A stretch of 64,000 nucleotides of DNA from Marinobacter manganoxydans MnI7-9. GTDB taxonomy: Bacteria > Pseudomonadota > Gammaproteobacteria > Pseudomonadales > Oleiphilaceae. This document shows positions 26,109-35,763 of the stretch, piece by piece. The notes beneath the pieces are model-generated. The model was given only the letters and a program-made list of their open reading frames with translations, did not search any database and was not told the DNA's origin. The translations under genes and the position numbers were made by a program. The DNA is taken from assembly GCF_000235625.1 (NCBI RefSeq), contig NZ_AGTR01000084.1:124001-188000 (forward strand). Reading direction: 5' to 3'. Positions within the stretch are counted from its first letter, which is position 1; every line of letters starts with the position of its first letter.

Positions 26109-27116
26109 ATGTCGGATCAGATACTCGCACTGGACAGGGTTGGCACACTTGAGAGCGGCTCATTCACGTTTACCGAGCGGGTCGGCTTCCTGAAGAAGTA
26201 CGGTACCCATTCCCAATCGTTTTCAACGCTCCAACCGGGCATGCAATATTTTGATGTACCGGGCATGGGGTATATCGCCTACATGCGCAAATGGGGCGGC
26301 ACCTTCGTGCTCTCGGATCCCGTCTGTGCGCCGGAAGACTTTGGCAACCTGCTGGAGAGCTTCCACCAGCGCTTTCCAAACGCCAGTTACATCCAGGTCT
26401 CCAAGCCCGTCGTCGATTTCCTGCACCTGCGATTTGGTCTCTACGGCACCCAGTTTGGCAGCGAATCCCGCATCGATCTGGGCCGCTGGTCACTCAGCGG
26501 GAAGAAAAAACAGATCCTGCGAACCGCTTTGAACCAGGCAGAAAAAAACGGGATTACGGTGAAAGAGCGTTTCAGTGACGATCACACCCGTGAAATATCC
26601 GAGGCCTGGATTCGAACCCGCAAATGCAAGAGCAATGAAATCCGCTTTCTGATCCGTCCCATGGAAATGGACTATCGCGAAAACGAACGGCATTTCTACG
26701 CCTATCAGGACGACAAGGCCGTAGGGTTTATCTATTTTGACCCGATTTATCGCAACAACGAGATTATCAGCTACGTGCCCAATATCTCCCGGGCCAACGC
26801 CGATTTCCGACAGGGCATTTTCTATACCCTGATGGCTCATGCGATGGAGGTCTTCAAGGCGGAAGGCGTGCCTTATCTGGATCTCGGACTGATACCCCTG
26901 TCACTGGATCCTGCAACAGAGCATCAGGAGAGCAGGCTGTTGAAACGCCTGTTGCACGGGCTCTACGAGAAGGGCAATTTTCTATACAACTTCAAAGGCT
27001 TGGAGTTTACAAAGTCGCGCTTTAGGGGAGACAACTTCAAGACCTACTGTTGTCACAAACGGTCGATTCCGGCGCTGGAGTTTTTCGCCATGTTCAAGCT
27101 GACCCGGTTGCTGTAG
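26109..27116 (+). CDS. Standalone DUF2156 / MprF C-terminal-like acyl- or aminoacyl-transferase
   Basis: 335 residues with no membrane helix. The chain matches the soluble GNAT-fold C-terminal domain of MprF-type phosphatidylglycerol lysyltransferases: GTHSQSFSTLQPGMQYF at the start, VLSDPVCAPEDF, EAWIRTRKC, and KGLEFTKSRFRGDNFKTYC at the end. MprF normally carries this domain after a multi-helix flippase; here the flippase is missing. Such domains move an amino acid from a tRNA to a lipid head group, but for free-standing copies the substrate is not established. It sits 48 nt after the methyltransferase, with CAGGGAG upstream. Its 3' end overlaps murI on the other strand by 23 bp. Confidence 0.82.
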   Translation: MSDQILALDRVGTLESGSFTFTERVGFLKKYGTHSQSFSTLQPGMQYFDVPGMGYIAYMRKWGGTFVLSDPVCAPEDFGNLLESFHQRFPNASYIQVSKPVVDFLHLRFGLYGTQFGSESRIDLGRWSLSGKKKQILRTALNQAEKNGITVKERFSDDHTREISEAWIRTRKCKSNEIRFLIRPMEMDYRENERHFYAYQDDKAVGFIYFDPIYRNNEIISYVPNISRANADFRQGIFYTLMAHAMEVFKAEGVPYLDLGLIPLSLDPATEHQESRLLKRLLHGLYEKGNFLYNFKGLEFTKSRFRGDNFKTYCCHKRSIPALEFFAMFKLTRLL

Positions 27117-27957
27117 CCCCTAGGGGCTCTCCAGGCCAGTGTTCGCTCACCCGTTTGGCCTCCAGCCCCAGGCCCGCCATGAAGGGCGCGATGCCCTTTG
27201 GTGCCGGCCCTGAAAACAGCGCAGCGCTCACAGGTTGTTTCCCTGCGCTGGCAACTGGGCCTTGAGCAACATCAAGCCGACCGGTCTGTTCCAACAGCCA
27301 GGCTACCCGTCGGGCAATGGCCTCACCCGAGTCCACCCAGAAACGAACCGTCGGCAGACTCGCCCTCAGACTCTCCAGTAACAGTGGATAGTGAGTGCAA
27401 CCAAGCACCACGGTGTCCACACCGGCCTCTTTAAAAGGCCTCATGGCTTCGCTCAGCTCGGCAAGCGGAACCTCGATTCCGGAAACCAGGTCCTCTGCCC
27501 AGCGCACCAGCCCCGGATGGCCAATACGCTCAATCCTGCAATCGCCAGCGAATTCCTCGACCAGCCTGTCGAGATAAGGTCTGCGAACCGTTGCCGGTGT
27601 CGCCAGCAGCCCCATTCGCCGATTCACGGACTTTGCTGCCGCCGGTTTGATGGCCGGCACCACCCCCACAACCGGCACCGCCGTCATCGCACGTAAATGC
27701 GGCAGGACCACGGTACTGGCGGTATTGCAGGCCACCACGATGGCGTCTGACGGGTAGAGCTCAAGCGCTCTGGTGATCAGACCGCAACAACGGTCGATCA
27801 CAACCGCCTCGGATTTGTCGCCATAGGGAAAGCCTGCGTTGTCTGCCAGATAGACGATCTCCAGTCCCGGCAGTTGCCGGTGAATGCAGGCCGCAACGCT
27901 CAGACCACCGACACCGGAGTCAAACACCAGAACCCTTGGAGGTGACTGCCTGCTCAA
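27094..27957 (-). CDS. murI: Glutamate racemase
   Basis: 287 residues. VFDSGVGGLSV at the start, VACNTAS with the first catalytic Cys, and GCTHYPLLL with the second are all present. It makes D-glutamate for peptidoglycan. The start is TTG 27957, which overlaps the nudC stop (TTGA) and has GGAGG 9 nt upstream, a good case for translational coupling. The C-terminal ~35 residues (SAGKQPVSAALFSG onwards) extend past the usual fold. The 3' end overlaps the upstream plus-strand gene, and a 14-bp palindrome (27115-27128) marks the overlap. Confidence 0.95.
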   Translation of the reverse strand: MSRQSPPRVLVFDSGVGGLSVAACIHRQLPGLEIVYLADNAGFPYGDKSEAVVIDRCCGLITRALELYPSDAIVVACNTASTVVLPHLRAMTAVPVVGVVPAIKPAAAKSVNRRMGLLATPATVRRPYLDRLVEEFAGDCRIERIGHPGLVRWAEDLVSGIEVPLAELSEAMRPFKEAGVDTVVLGCTHYPLLLESLRASLPTVRFWVDSGEAIARRVAWLLEQTGRLDVAQGPVASAGKQPVSAALFSGPAPKGIAPFMAGLGLEAKRVSEHWPGEPLGATATGSA

Positions 27958-28769
27958 ACCGGAATGCCTCCCCGGGAAATCTCGTGTTCCATGGCCCGGA
28001 TCAATCGGCCAGAAATGGTGGTTTCCGGTGGTACCGGTGGCGTATCGCCCGGCAGGAACCAGTCGGCATCGGCAAGCTCGTCCTCCTGGAGAACCAGCTC
28101 GCCTCCGGCGTAATCGGCGAAGAAGCCGACCATGAGCTGATGGGGGAATGGCCAGGGTTGCGAGGCGTGGTAGCGGATGTTGGTGACGTCCAGCCCGGTC
28201 TCCTCTTTCACTTCACGGTGCACAGCGCCTTCCAGACTCTCGCCCGGTTCAACAAACCCCGCGATGAGGCTGTAGAAGTGCCGTTTGACCCGCGAGGACT
28301 TCGCGAGCAGAAGCCGATCATCCCGGCGTATGACGACAATCACGCAGGGCGCCAGCCTCGGGTACCAGGGAATGCCACAGGGTTCGCACCACTTGGCCCG
28401 CTCACGCGGATGGAAACCGGTTTCCTCGCCGCAGCGGCCACAGAATCGGTGGTCGCGCCACCATTGCCAGACCTGAAAGCCGGTACTGAGCATATCCGCC
28501 GGCGCATCGCTAACCATCAAAAGCGCATCCCGCAGCGGTACAACCTCCTGATTACCGACGTCGGTGTCCGGCAGTTCGGTCACGAATACAGCGCGCCCAT
28601 TGTAACTGCCCAGAGATACGGAATCGGACAATTCGCCCCGGAAAAGGCTGCTGTCGCCGCTGTGCAGCCAGCCGTTATCGGGCTTGACCACACCCGATCC
28701 CGACAGCGCAAGGATCAGATCGCCGTTTTCCGGCCGGCGGGTCGTCCAGCCCGGTATCCACTGAGTCAT
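27954..28769 (-). CDS. nudC: NADH pyrophosphatase / NAD-cap decapping Nudix hydrolase
   Basis: 271 residues from ATG 28769, chosen for a GGTGA 5 nt upstream and family-like MTQWIPGW start; ATG 28790 would add 7 residues. A four-cysteine zinc site is formed by CGRC and CEPC. The Nudix box is GFVEPGESLEGAV followed by REVKEETGL, complete in its glutamates. The NudC signature SQPWPFP is present, followed by HQ where S is often found two residues on. It hydrolyses NAD(H) and can remove NAD caps from RNA. Transcribed with murI and overlapping it. Confidence 0.93.
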   Translation of the reverse strand: MTQWIPGWTTRRPENGDLILALSGSGVVKPDNGWLHSGDSSLFRGELSDSVSLGSYNGRAVFVTELPDTDVGNQEVVPLRDALLMVSDAPADMLSTGFQVWQWWRDHRFCGRCGEETGFHPRERAKWCEPCGIPWYPRLAPCVIVVIRRDDRLLLAKSSRVKRHFYSLIAGFVEPGESLEGAVHREVKEETGLDVTNIRYHASQPWPFPHQLMVGFFADYAGGELVLQEDELADADWFLPGDTPPVPPETTISGRLIRAMEHEISRGGIPV

Positions 28770-28879
28770 TGCGATCACCATTCGATGCATCAACTGGGTT
28801 ATTGGAAGATCAATCGGGAATGTACCACATTACCGCACCGGCCAAGAATGAAAGGTCCACCTTTCCGCCCTGTACTCAA

Positions 28880-28893
28880 CCAAGTAAACTTGG
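28880..28893. promoter_or_regulatory. Short palindrome upstream of plsB
   Basis: CCAAGT and ACTTGG are perfect inverted copies around AA, 30-43 nt before the plsB ATG. It could be an operator near the promoter or a leader hairpin. No regulator is identified. Confidence 0.25.
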
Positions 28894-28922
28894 CACCTGT
28901 TTCGTCAACGGAGTTGCCATTT

Positions 28923-31391
28923 ATGCGTCTTTACCAGGGCATTCGCAGCCTGATCCTGACCCTTTTCCGAAAGATACTGTTTATCTGGGTCCGGACTGAT
29001 GTCAGCGGCAACAGCGTTGAAGCCCTCGCCCTGGATCCCGACAAACCGGTTTGCTACGTGCTGCAATACAGCTCGCTGTCGAGCCGCCTGGTTCTGGAGC
29101 AGGAAGTTATCCGTGCAGGACTTCCTGGCGCCACCGAAGCCCTTCCGGTGAAGAACGGCCCGTCCCACTCCTTCTTTTTCCTCTATCGCCGGATCGGTGG
29201 CTTTTTCAGGGGGCGTCAGGCGCCGGCACCCACGAACGAGTTTCAGGCCCTGGTTCGCTACGGTCTCGAACATCCGGACCAGGACGTACAGATTGTTCCA
29301 GTGTCCCTGTTCTGGGGGCGCTCCCCGGACAAGGAAAAGTCCCTGGTAAAACTTTTGCTGTCCGACACCTGGTCCATCGCCGGCCGGCTTCAGAAGTTAC
29401 TGATCATCATGGTTCATGGTCGCAACACCTACGTTCAGTTTAACCAACCGCTCTCACTGAAACAGGTGATCGACGAATACCGGCACAGCGAGGAGCGGGC
29501 CAACCGCAAGCTGGCCCGGATCCTGAGAACCCACTTCCGCCGGGTTCGCCAGGCGGTACTGGGGCCAGACTTGTCCCATCGCCGTACCCTGGTGGCAGGT
29601 CTGGTGCGCACCCAGGCGGTCAAGGAAGCCATCCGGGAGACCGCTGCCAGAGACGACATACCACCTGAGAAAGTCCGCGCCAAGGCCTACAAATATGCGG
29701 ATGAGATTGCGGCGAGCATGTCCGTTGTCACGATTCGATTCATGGAGGTGCTGTTGTCATGGCTCTGGAACCGGATCTACAACGGCATTGCCATCAACAA
29801 TATCCGGGTGGTGAAGGAAGTGGCGCAAGACAATGCCGTGGTTTACGTGCCCTGCCATCGTTCACACATCGACTACCTGCTGCTGTCCTACGTGCTTTAC
29901 AAGAATGGCCTGATGCCTCCGCACATCGCCGCAGGGATCAATCTCAACATGCCCATTGTCGGCCCGATCCTGCGCCGTGGCGGGGCGTTCTTTATGCGCC
30001 GCAGTTTCAAGGACAACCCGCTGTACGCCACCGTGTTCAATGAATACATGCACGTGATGTTCTCCCGGGGCTATTCCGTCGAGTATTTCATCGAAGGCGG
30101 CCGAAGCCGCACAGGCCGCATGCTGCAACCCCGCCCCGGCATGCTGGCAATGACCGTACGCAGTTTCCTTCGGGACCATCGCAAACCCATCGTGTTCGTG
30201 CCCGTGTACATCGGCTATGAAAAGGTGATGGAAGGCCGTTCCTATCTGGGTGAACTTCGTGGCAAGAAAAAGGAAAAAGAAAGCGTATTCGGTCTTGCCA
30301 AGACCGTTCGCAAACTCAGTAACTCCTTTGGTCGGGTTTCAGTCAACTTTGGCGAAGCCATTCATTTGTCTGAGGTTCTGGACGATGTTCACGGTAGTTG
30401 GCGCGACGAGGCCTACGACGCCGAGTATCGTCCGAAGTGGCTTAACAGCGCGGTTTCAGAGCTGTCCTTCCGGGTAGCGTCGAACATCAACGCGTCGGTT
30501 GCGGTAAACCCGATCGGCATGGCCGCCACGGTTCTTCTTGGCACCGAGCGACTGGCCATGGACGAGGGACAGTTGATCCGCTTGATGGATCAATACGCCG
30601 CCCTGCTAAAGGCTTTCCCGTATGCGGAAACGGTAACCCTGCCCGAGGGGTCCGGCAAGGACTGGATCGCCTACTGTGAAGGCATGGGCCTGGTGACGCG
30701 CCAGCCGCAGAAGCTGGGCGACATTATTGCCCTCGAAGGCAGCAACGCAATCCTGATGACCTATTACCGGAACAACATCCAGCACCTGTTTGCGCTACCC
30801 TCACTGATCGCCAGCCTTTTCGAGAACAAGGATTCGCTGGGCCGGGACAAGATTGTGTTCCTCGCCAGCGTAGCCTACCCCTACCTGCAATCGGAACTGT
30901 TCCTGAAATACCAGCCCGATGAAGCCAGGAAGGTCATCAATCAGTGGATTGACGTTCTCATCGAACATGACTTGCTGAAGCCCCTGGACGATGACCGGAT
31001 CGGTCGACCCGAGGAAGGCACCGAAGCCATGCTGAGGCTCAGGGTTCTGTCCCGCTTCATCATCCAGACGGTAGAGCGCTACCACATCGCTCTGGGCATT
31101 CTCCGCAAATACGGCTCGGGCAAGATCAGCGCCGCCGAACTGGAAGAACAGAGCGCGCTGCTGGCCGAGCGGATGTCGATCCTGTTCGGCCTGAATGCGC
31201 CGGAGTTTTTCGACAAGAGCCTGTTCCGCAACTTCATTGCCAATATGCAGAACAATGGCGTTATCACTACCGATGACAATGGCCTGCTCTGCTATGGGGA
31301 GGGGCTGGATGAGGTGGCGGACGATGCCCGCCTGGTGCTGAGTGTCGAGAAGCGACAGGCAATCCAGCAGGTCACCATGCTGGGTGCCTGA
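28923..31391 (+). CDS. plsB: Glycerol-3-phosphate 1-O-acyltransferase
   Basis: 822 residues from ATG 28923 (GGAG 9 nt upstream); E. coli PlsB has 807. The frame stays open for 987 nt upstream, antisense to nudC, but family similarity begins at MRLYQGIRSLILTLFRK. The acyltransferase block I is VPCHRSHIDYLLLSY (HX4D), with later blocks GAFFMRRSFKDN, FIEGGRSRTG and VFVPVYIGYE. It acylates glycerol-3-phosphate at the inner membrane, the first step of phospholipid synthesis. It stands alone, convergent with rsmJ (6-nt gap). Confidence 0.96.
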   Translation: MRLYQGIRSLILTLFRKILFIWVRTDVSGNSVEALALDPDKPVCYVLQYSSLSSRLVLEQEVIRAGLPGATEALPVKNGPSHSFFFLYRRIGGFFRGRQAPAPTNEFQALVRYGLEHPDQDVQIVPVSLFWGRSPDKEKSLVKLLLSDTWSIAGRLQKLLIIMVHGRNTYVQFNQPLSLKQVIDEYRHSEERANRKLARILRTHFRRVRQAVLGPDLSHRRTLVAGLVRTQAVKEAIRETAARDDIPPEKVRAKAYKYADEIAASMSVVTIRFMEVLLSWLWNRIYNGIAINNIRVVKEVAQDNAVVYVPCHRSHIDYLLLSYVLYKNGLMPPHIAAGINLNMPIVGPILRRGGAFFMRRSFKDNPLYATVFNEYMHVMFSRGYSVEYFIEGGRSRTGRMLQPRPGMLAMTVRSFLRDHRKPIVFVPVYIGYEKVMEGRSYLGELRGKKKEKESVFGLAKTVRKLSNSFGRVSVNFGEAIHLSEVLDDVHGSWRDEAYDAEYRPKWLNSAVSELSFRVASNINASVAVNPIGMAATVLLGTERLAMDEGQLIRLMDQYAALLKAFPYAETVTLPEGSGKDWIAYCEGMGLVTRQPQKLGDIIALEGSNAILMTYYRNNIQHLFALPSLIASLFENKDSLGRDKIVFLASVAYPYLQSELFLKYQPDEARKVINQWIDVLIEHDLLKPLDDDRIGRPEEGTEAMLRLRVLSRFIIQTVERYHIALGILRKYGSGKISAAELEEQSALLAERMSILFGLNAPEFFDKSLFRNFIANMQNNGVITTDDNGLLCYGEGLDEVADDARLVLSVEKRQAIQQVTMLGA

Positions 31392-31397
31392 TGGCGT

Positions 31398-32237
31398 TTA
31401 CTGCGGTGGCAGCGCCCGGATGGCGTACACATCGTAGCGGCTGCTCTTGCCCTCAATGCGGGTGGTTGGCTCTGCTCCCTCAATGGCCGATGCCTTACGG
31501 GGCCGCTTGACTACCACCCGGTAACGGGCGCGCTCCAGAGCGGCCGCGAGCAATTGTGCGGAATCCTCGTCGTCTCCTACGATAGTGCGGAAAACCTGCA
31601 TTTCCTTTTTTACCAGGGCCGACTTGTCCCGATGCGGAAACATCGGATCCAGGTAGACAACATCCGCCGCCTCGGTGCCTGGTCGGGCAAGCCATTCAAT
31701 ACTGCTGCCCTCCAGCAGTCGCATGCGCTCGACAATGGCCGCACAATCCACATTCAGGGCTGCGCGCGCAAGACCATCGGCCAAGAGAGCGTGAATGACC
31801 GGGTTACGCTCGAACAGGGTAACCGTGCAGCCAAGGCTGGCAAGCACAAAGGCATCCTGGCCAAGCCCTGCCGTCGCATCAACGATATGCAATGCGGCCC
31901 GTGTTTTCTGCAAGCCGACCGCCTTGGCCACCAACTGGCCCGCGCCACCGCCGTGCTCCCGCCGATACCCCATCTTGCCGGTCACGAATTCTGCACGCAC
32001 CGGTCCCGGCGCACCTTTGCCAGTCATCTGCAGGCCAAGGCCCTGCTCATCCAGGAACAGTAAAACCGGGAAGTCGCGGATGTCTCTGGGGCGGACGACA
32101 CCAAGATTCGGGACCCCGAGCGAATCGGCAAGAGCATCGGCCTGCAATCGGTCACCCAATGCACTGCGGGCAACAGCGACGATGTTCTGGAAACGTTCAG
32201 AGAGGGCGTACGGAGCGGACGGGGACGAGTCAGGCAT
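31398..32237 (-). CDS. rsmJ: 16S rRNA (guanine1516-N2)-methyltransferase
   Basis: 279 residues. The SAM-binding segment is IVDATAGLGQDAFVLASLG, followed by VTLFERNPVIHALL and the catalytic-type VYLDPMFPHRDKSALVKKEM, all characteristic of RsmJ/YhiQ. It methylates G1516 of 16S rRNA. The ATG shares one base with the TGA of the small upstream gene (TGATG), so the pair is coupled. Confidence 0.93.
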   Translation of the reverse strand: MPDSSPSAPYALSERFQNIVAVARSALGDRLQADALADSLGVPNLGVVRPRDIRDFPVLLFLDEQGLGLQMTGKGAPGPVRAEFVTGKMGYRREHGGGAGQLVAKAVGLQKTRAALHIVDATAGLGQDAFVLASLGCTVTLFERNPVIHALLADGLARAALNVDCAAIVERMRLLEGSSIEWLARPGTEAADVVYLDPMFPHRDKSALVKKEMQVFRTIVGDDEDSAQLLAAALERARYRVVVKRPRKASAIEGAEPTTRIEGKSSRYDVYAIRALPPQ

Positions 32238-32599
32238 CAGACCAGAATATCAATTCCGGCCAGGCTACCATTGCCGCCAGTTTCCTGACCGGCTGCGGCA
32301 ACAGAGGCAAAGGTCGACAGCGCCCTGGCGGCTGGCAGGGACACTTCGTCTGCGCGGAACCGCTCCAGACGGGCGTCTTCAGCGGCACGACGGGCTTCTA
32401 CACGCCGCTCGAGGCTTTCGGTCGCATTGCGGTCGCTGACAACACCCTGATTGCCATCGGCAAGGTCACGGCGGGCCGCGTCAGGTGTTTTTTCGGGCGT
32501 TGATGCCGGCGCACGGGCCGCATCGCTGCGCTCCCTGACCAGACTGTTGTTGCCGGTCTGGAAATTGAAATTGTTACCCGGGTTAATTCCGCCAATCAT
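32237..32599 (-). CDS. Hypothetical protein coupled to rsmJ
   Basis: 120 residues, not recognised. The N-terminus is glycine/asparagine-rich (MIGGINPGNNFNFQTGNNS), the middle is highly charged and helical (LERRVEARRAAEDARLERFR), and the C-terminus is alanine-rich (LPAARALSTFASVAAAG). No signal peptide or membrane helix. It overlaps the rsmJ start by one base (TGATG), which supports it being a real translated gene. There is only a weak ribosome site before its ATG. Confidence 0.65.
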   Translation of the reverse strand: MIGGINPGNNFNFQTGNNSLVRERSDAARAPASTPEKTPDAARRDLADGNQGVVSDRNATESLERRVEARRAAEDARLERFRADEVSLPAARALSTFASVAAAGQETGGNGSLAGIDILV

Positions 32600-32732
32600 G
32601 TTCAGATACCGCTGTCCGGATGACAGGAAAACGTGAAATGGAAGTATGGAAGATTATCGCACGGAAGAAAAGACAGCTGGTCAGTTTTTACCCAAAGCGG
32701 TTTGCCCGGATCAGCCCGGGCGGCCGGGGTCA

Positions 32733-33428
32733 CTATCGACCAGGCAGTTTTTTCCAGGCCACTTCATCCCTGATGTAGACAGGTTGAGCCTGCTCCGCCG
32801 GCACCGCCTTGCCCTGCCCGAATGCGATCACCGCCAGGCGCGCAACCCAGGCTGCTCGCAGCACCAGGGTTTCATCGACGGGATCAACGCGCCCTGACAC
32901 CTCCGCTGGCATGGCGGAGCGGTATTGCCAGCCCGGCCCTGCTCCGCACCAGCGCTCGGGGCCCGCTGGCAGTGTGACTGCCTCGGGTGGACAGACCTGT
33001 TCCGAAGCCAACGCCTCAGGCAGTCCTGCCCGGGCAGCGAAGCAGCCCCAATACACCTCGCCCATGCGGGCATCAAAGGCTACCGCAATACCGGTTTCCT
33101 CGTGAGGATCCAGAGCATCCATGGCACCCAGCGCCACGGCCTGCAGTGAAGACACCGGCACCACCGGAATGTCCAGCCCCCAGGCAAGACCCTGCACAAC
33201 ACCGGTCGCGATCCTGACACCGGTAAAAGAGCCCGGCCCGCAGGCAAAGGCCAGGGCATCAAGCTCTGCCGGAGCAAGATTCTTCTCCGCCAGAAGCTCC
33301 CGCACCATCGGCATCAATAGCCGGGTATGGCCTCTGGGGGCAAGCTCAAAGCGTTCGGAGATTTCGCCATCAACAAGAAGGGCTGCCGAGCAGCCCTCTG
33401 ATGACGTATCCAGTGCCAACAGTTTCAC
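32733..33428 (-). CDS. tsaB: tRNA threonylcarbamoyladenosine biosynthesis protein TsaB
   Basis: 231 residues. LALDTSSEGCSAALLVDG, the RGHTRLLMPMV helix and FACGPGSFTGVRIATGV are typical of TsaB/YeaZ, an ASKHA-fold partner of TsaD needed to form t6A37 on tRNAs reading ANN codons. The metal-binding residues of TsaD are absent as expected. It lies 31 nt downstream of adk on the same strand. Confidence 0.93.
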   Translation of the reverse strand: MKLLALDTSSEGCSAALLVDGEISERFELAPRGHTRLLMPMVRELLAEKNLAPAELDALAFACGPGSFTGVRIATGVVQGLAWGLDIPVVPVSSLQAVALGAMDALDPHEETGIAVAFDARMGEVYWGCFAARAGLPEALASEQVCPPEAVTLPAGPERWCGAGPGWQYRSAMPAEVSGRVDPVDETLVLRAAWVARLAVIAFGQGKAVPAEQAQPVYIRDEVAWKKLPGR

Positions 33429-33459
33429 CGGTGTGAAAACCTCAGGTCAGGATGCCAAT

Positions 33460-34134
<675 letters not shown>

Positions 34135-34227
34135 TCATTATCATTTGAAAAGCTGTGGCAAAAACCCGTGCCTTTGCGACAGCCTCTCCTGCACGGAACA
34201 GGTGTCAGCCGAAATCGGCGAAGGCGC

Positions 34228-34233
34228 ATTATA
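34228..34233 (-). promoter_or_regulatory. Candidate adk promoter (-10 TATAAT)
   Basis: On the minus strand TATAAT occurs exactly, ending about 114 nt before the adk ATG. The matching -35 region is weak (TTTCTC at 17-nt spacing). Upstream activation or a weak promoter are both possible. Confidence 0.42.
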
Positions 34234-34314
34234 CGAAGTCAGCCACGTCAGAGAAAGTCGACCTCCGTATCATGCACCGGAAGTCCGTATTTCCCAGCGA
34301 ATAACGACAGGGTG

Positions 34315-35685
34315 TCAGGATGACAGGGAGCTGGCCAGTGCGTCCAGATCCGGAGCCACACGATCCAGTTCAGCATTCAGTTCTTCCACAACATTGGGCG
34401 CCAGTCCCAGGCCTTCCAGCAAAGCGGGCACGTCGTCGGGATTGAATTCATCGCCAATACCGCGGTCCTTCAACAGGGCGTTGGCCAGCTGTACCATCAA
34501 GACATAGTTCTCGTGCTCGCCATGGTAACCCGATTGTTGATGCACGCCGGCCGCCTTGACCACAGGATCAGGCAGTTGCCATAAACGGTGGAGGATACCG
34601 CCGATAGCGCCATGGCCCACCGACAGGATTTCCTGGCCATTGCCCTGCCCGAACACCTGCTGCTCAAGCGAGTGCATGCTGGCTTCAGGATTCGCTTCGC
34701 GAAGCTCATTGAGCTCATCAAATTCGGCCGGGAACAGATGCCCGACCAGCAACAGGCCGAAGTTGTGCAACAGGCCGCAGAGATAGCCCAGCCCCTTTTC
34801 GGCGCCACATCGCGGCGCAATGATCTGGCAAAGGAACGCGCAGTACAGGGAGTGGCGCCAGAAATTGTCCATACCGAGAATGCCGTGACGGGGTACTTCA
34901 AAGGCACGAACGGAGGCGATGCCCAGGGCGATGTGGGCCACACGATCGAAGCCCAGCACACGGGTGACCGCCTCCTGCACCGAATTGACCTGGCCGGGAT
35001 AATTGAACAGTGCAGAACGGGCGTAACGCATGATCTGGGCCGTGAGACTGGGATCAAACTCGATCAGCTCTGCCAGCTCACGAGCCGTCGCATCGGTGTT
35101 GGCAGTCAGCCGCAAAATACGCAGCGCCAGGGCCGGCATGGGGGGCAGACGGTAAAGTTTCTGTAGCTTGTCGGCCACTTCCTCGAGCGTCAGCGCCTCG
35201 CGGTTGCCGTTACCCGGCCCCCGGATAACCAGGTGGCCCGCCCTGGGACCGGCCAGGGCCAGACGGAAGGATCGGCCATCCATCTCTAGCAGGGAATGAT
35301 CAGTGCCACTGGAAAACACGACCTGATCCGCCAGCATCACATCCTCGTCCACGATAACGGGCAGCTCGTAAGCCTGTCCGATGGGCGGGGTGAAGCCGGG
35401 ATCACAGTCACTGAACAGGCGCATGGTCTGCCGTGCGGTCAGCGGCTGAAGACGGCGATCGGTCAGCTGGTGAACGGCATCCGGGTCCAGGGAACTGTCG
35501 AACTTGTGCACGGCCATCACGACACCGGTAATGTCGATCAGCAGAGTGGCCTGTACAAAGCTGTCCTGAGACATCCCCGAGGCAATCACTGCCGCATCCA
35601 GGCTGGTGACCTGATCTATCGGCAACTCCCGATAAGTGATGCCCTTGCGGGCGAGAAAACGTTCCAATCGTGCAGCCAGAGCCAC
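34315..35685 (-). CDS. YbaK/ProX-like domain fused to HDOD domain
   Basis: 456 residues. The first ~150 resemble the YbaK/ProRS-associated aminoacyl-tRNA deacylase fold (LARKGITYRELP, QATLLIDITGVVMAV, DRRLQPLTARQTMRLF, PPIGQAYELPVIVDE). From about 165 an HDOD domain follows: LYRLPPMPALALRILRL, IEFDPSLTAQIMRYA, SVQEAVTRVLGFDRV, YLCGLLHNFGLLLVG. HDOD domains act in signalling, and pairing with a deacylase-like module suggests sensing of tRNA or amino-acid state. Whether the YbaK half keeps deacylase activity cannot be told. Not obviously in an operon: 201 nt to adk and 78 nt from ppc. Confidence 0.82.
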   Translation of the reverse strand: MALAARLERFLARKGITYRELPIDQVTSLDAAVIASGMSQDSFVQATLLIDITGVVMAVHKFDSSLDPDAVHQLTDRRLQPLTARQTMRLFSDCDPGFTPPIGQAYELPVIVDEDVMLADQVVFSSGTDHSLLEMDGRSFRLALAGPRAGHLVIRGPGNGNREALTLEEVADKLQKLYRLPPMPALALRILRLTANTDATARELAELIEFDPSLTAQIMRYARSALFNYPGQVNSVQEAVTRVLGFDRVAHIALGIASVRAFEVPRHGILGMDNFWRHSLYCAFLCQIIAPRCGAEKGLGYLCGLLHNFGLLLVGHLFPAEFDELNELREANPEASMHSLEQQVFGQGNGQEILSVGHGAIGGILHRLWQLPDPVVKAAGVHQQSGYHGEHENYVLMVQLANALLKDRGIGDEFNPDDVPALLEGLGLAPNVVEELNAELDRVAPDLDALASSLSS

Positions 35686-35763
35686 AGCTTACTCCCTTTG
35701 TTCTTGGTCGGTGGCCAGACTACCCGGCCTTGTCCCGGCACTTTTTTCTATTCTGCTGCAAGG

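Noticed and set aside
27936-28922. 329 codons upstream of plsB in the same frame
   Set aside because: They run antisense to nudC and have no PlsB similarity; the ATG at 28923 has GGAG and begins the conserved N-terminus.
32704-32721. GC-rich hairpin after tsaB (GCCCGG/CCGGGC)
   Set aside because: Only 6 bp and no T-run, so I do not call it a terminator.
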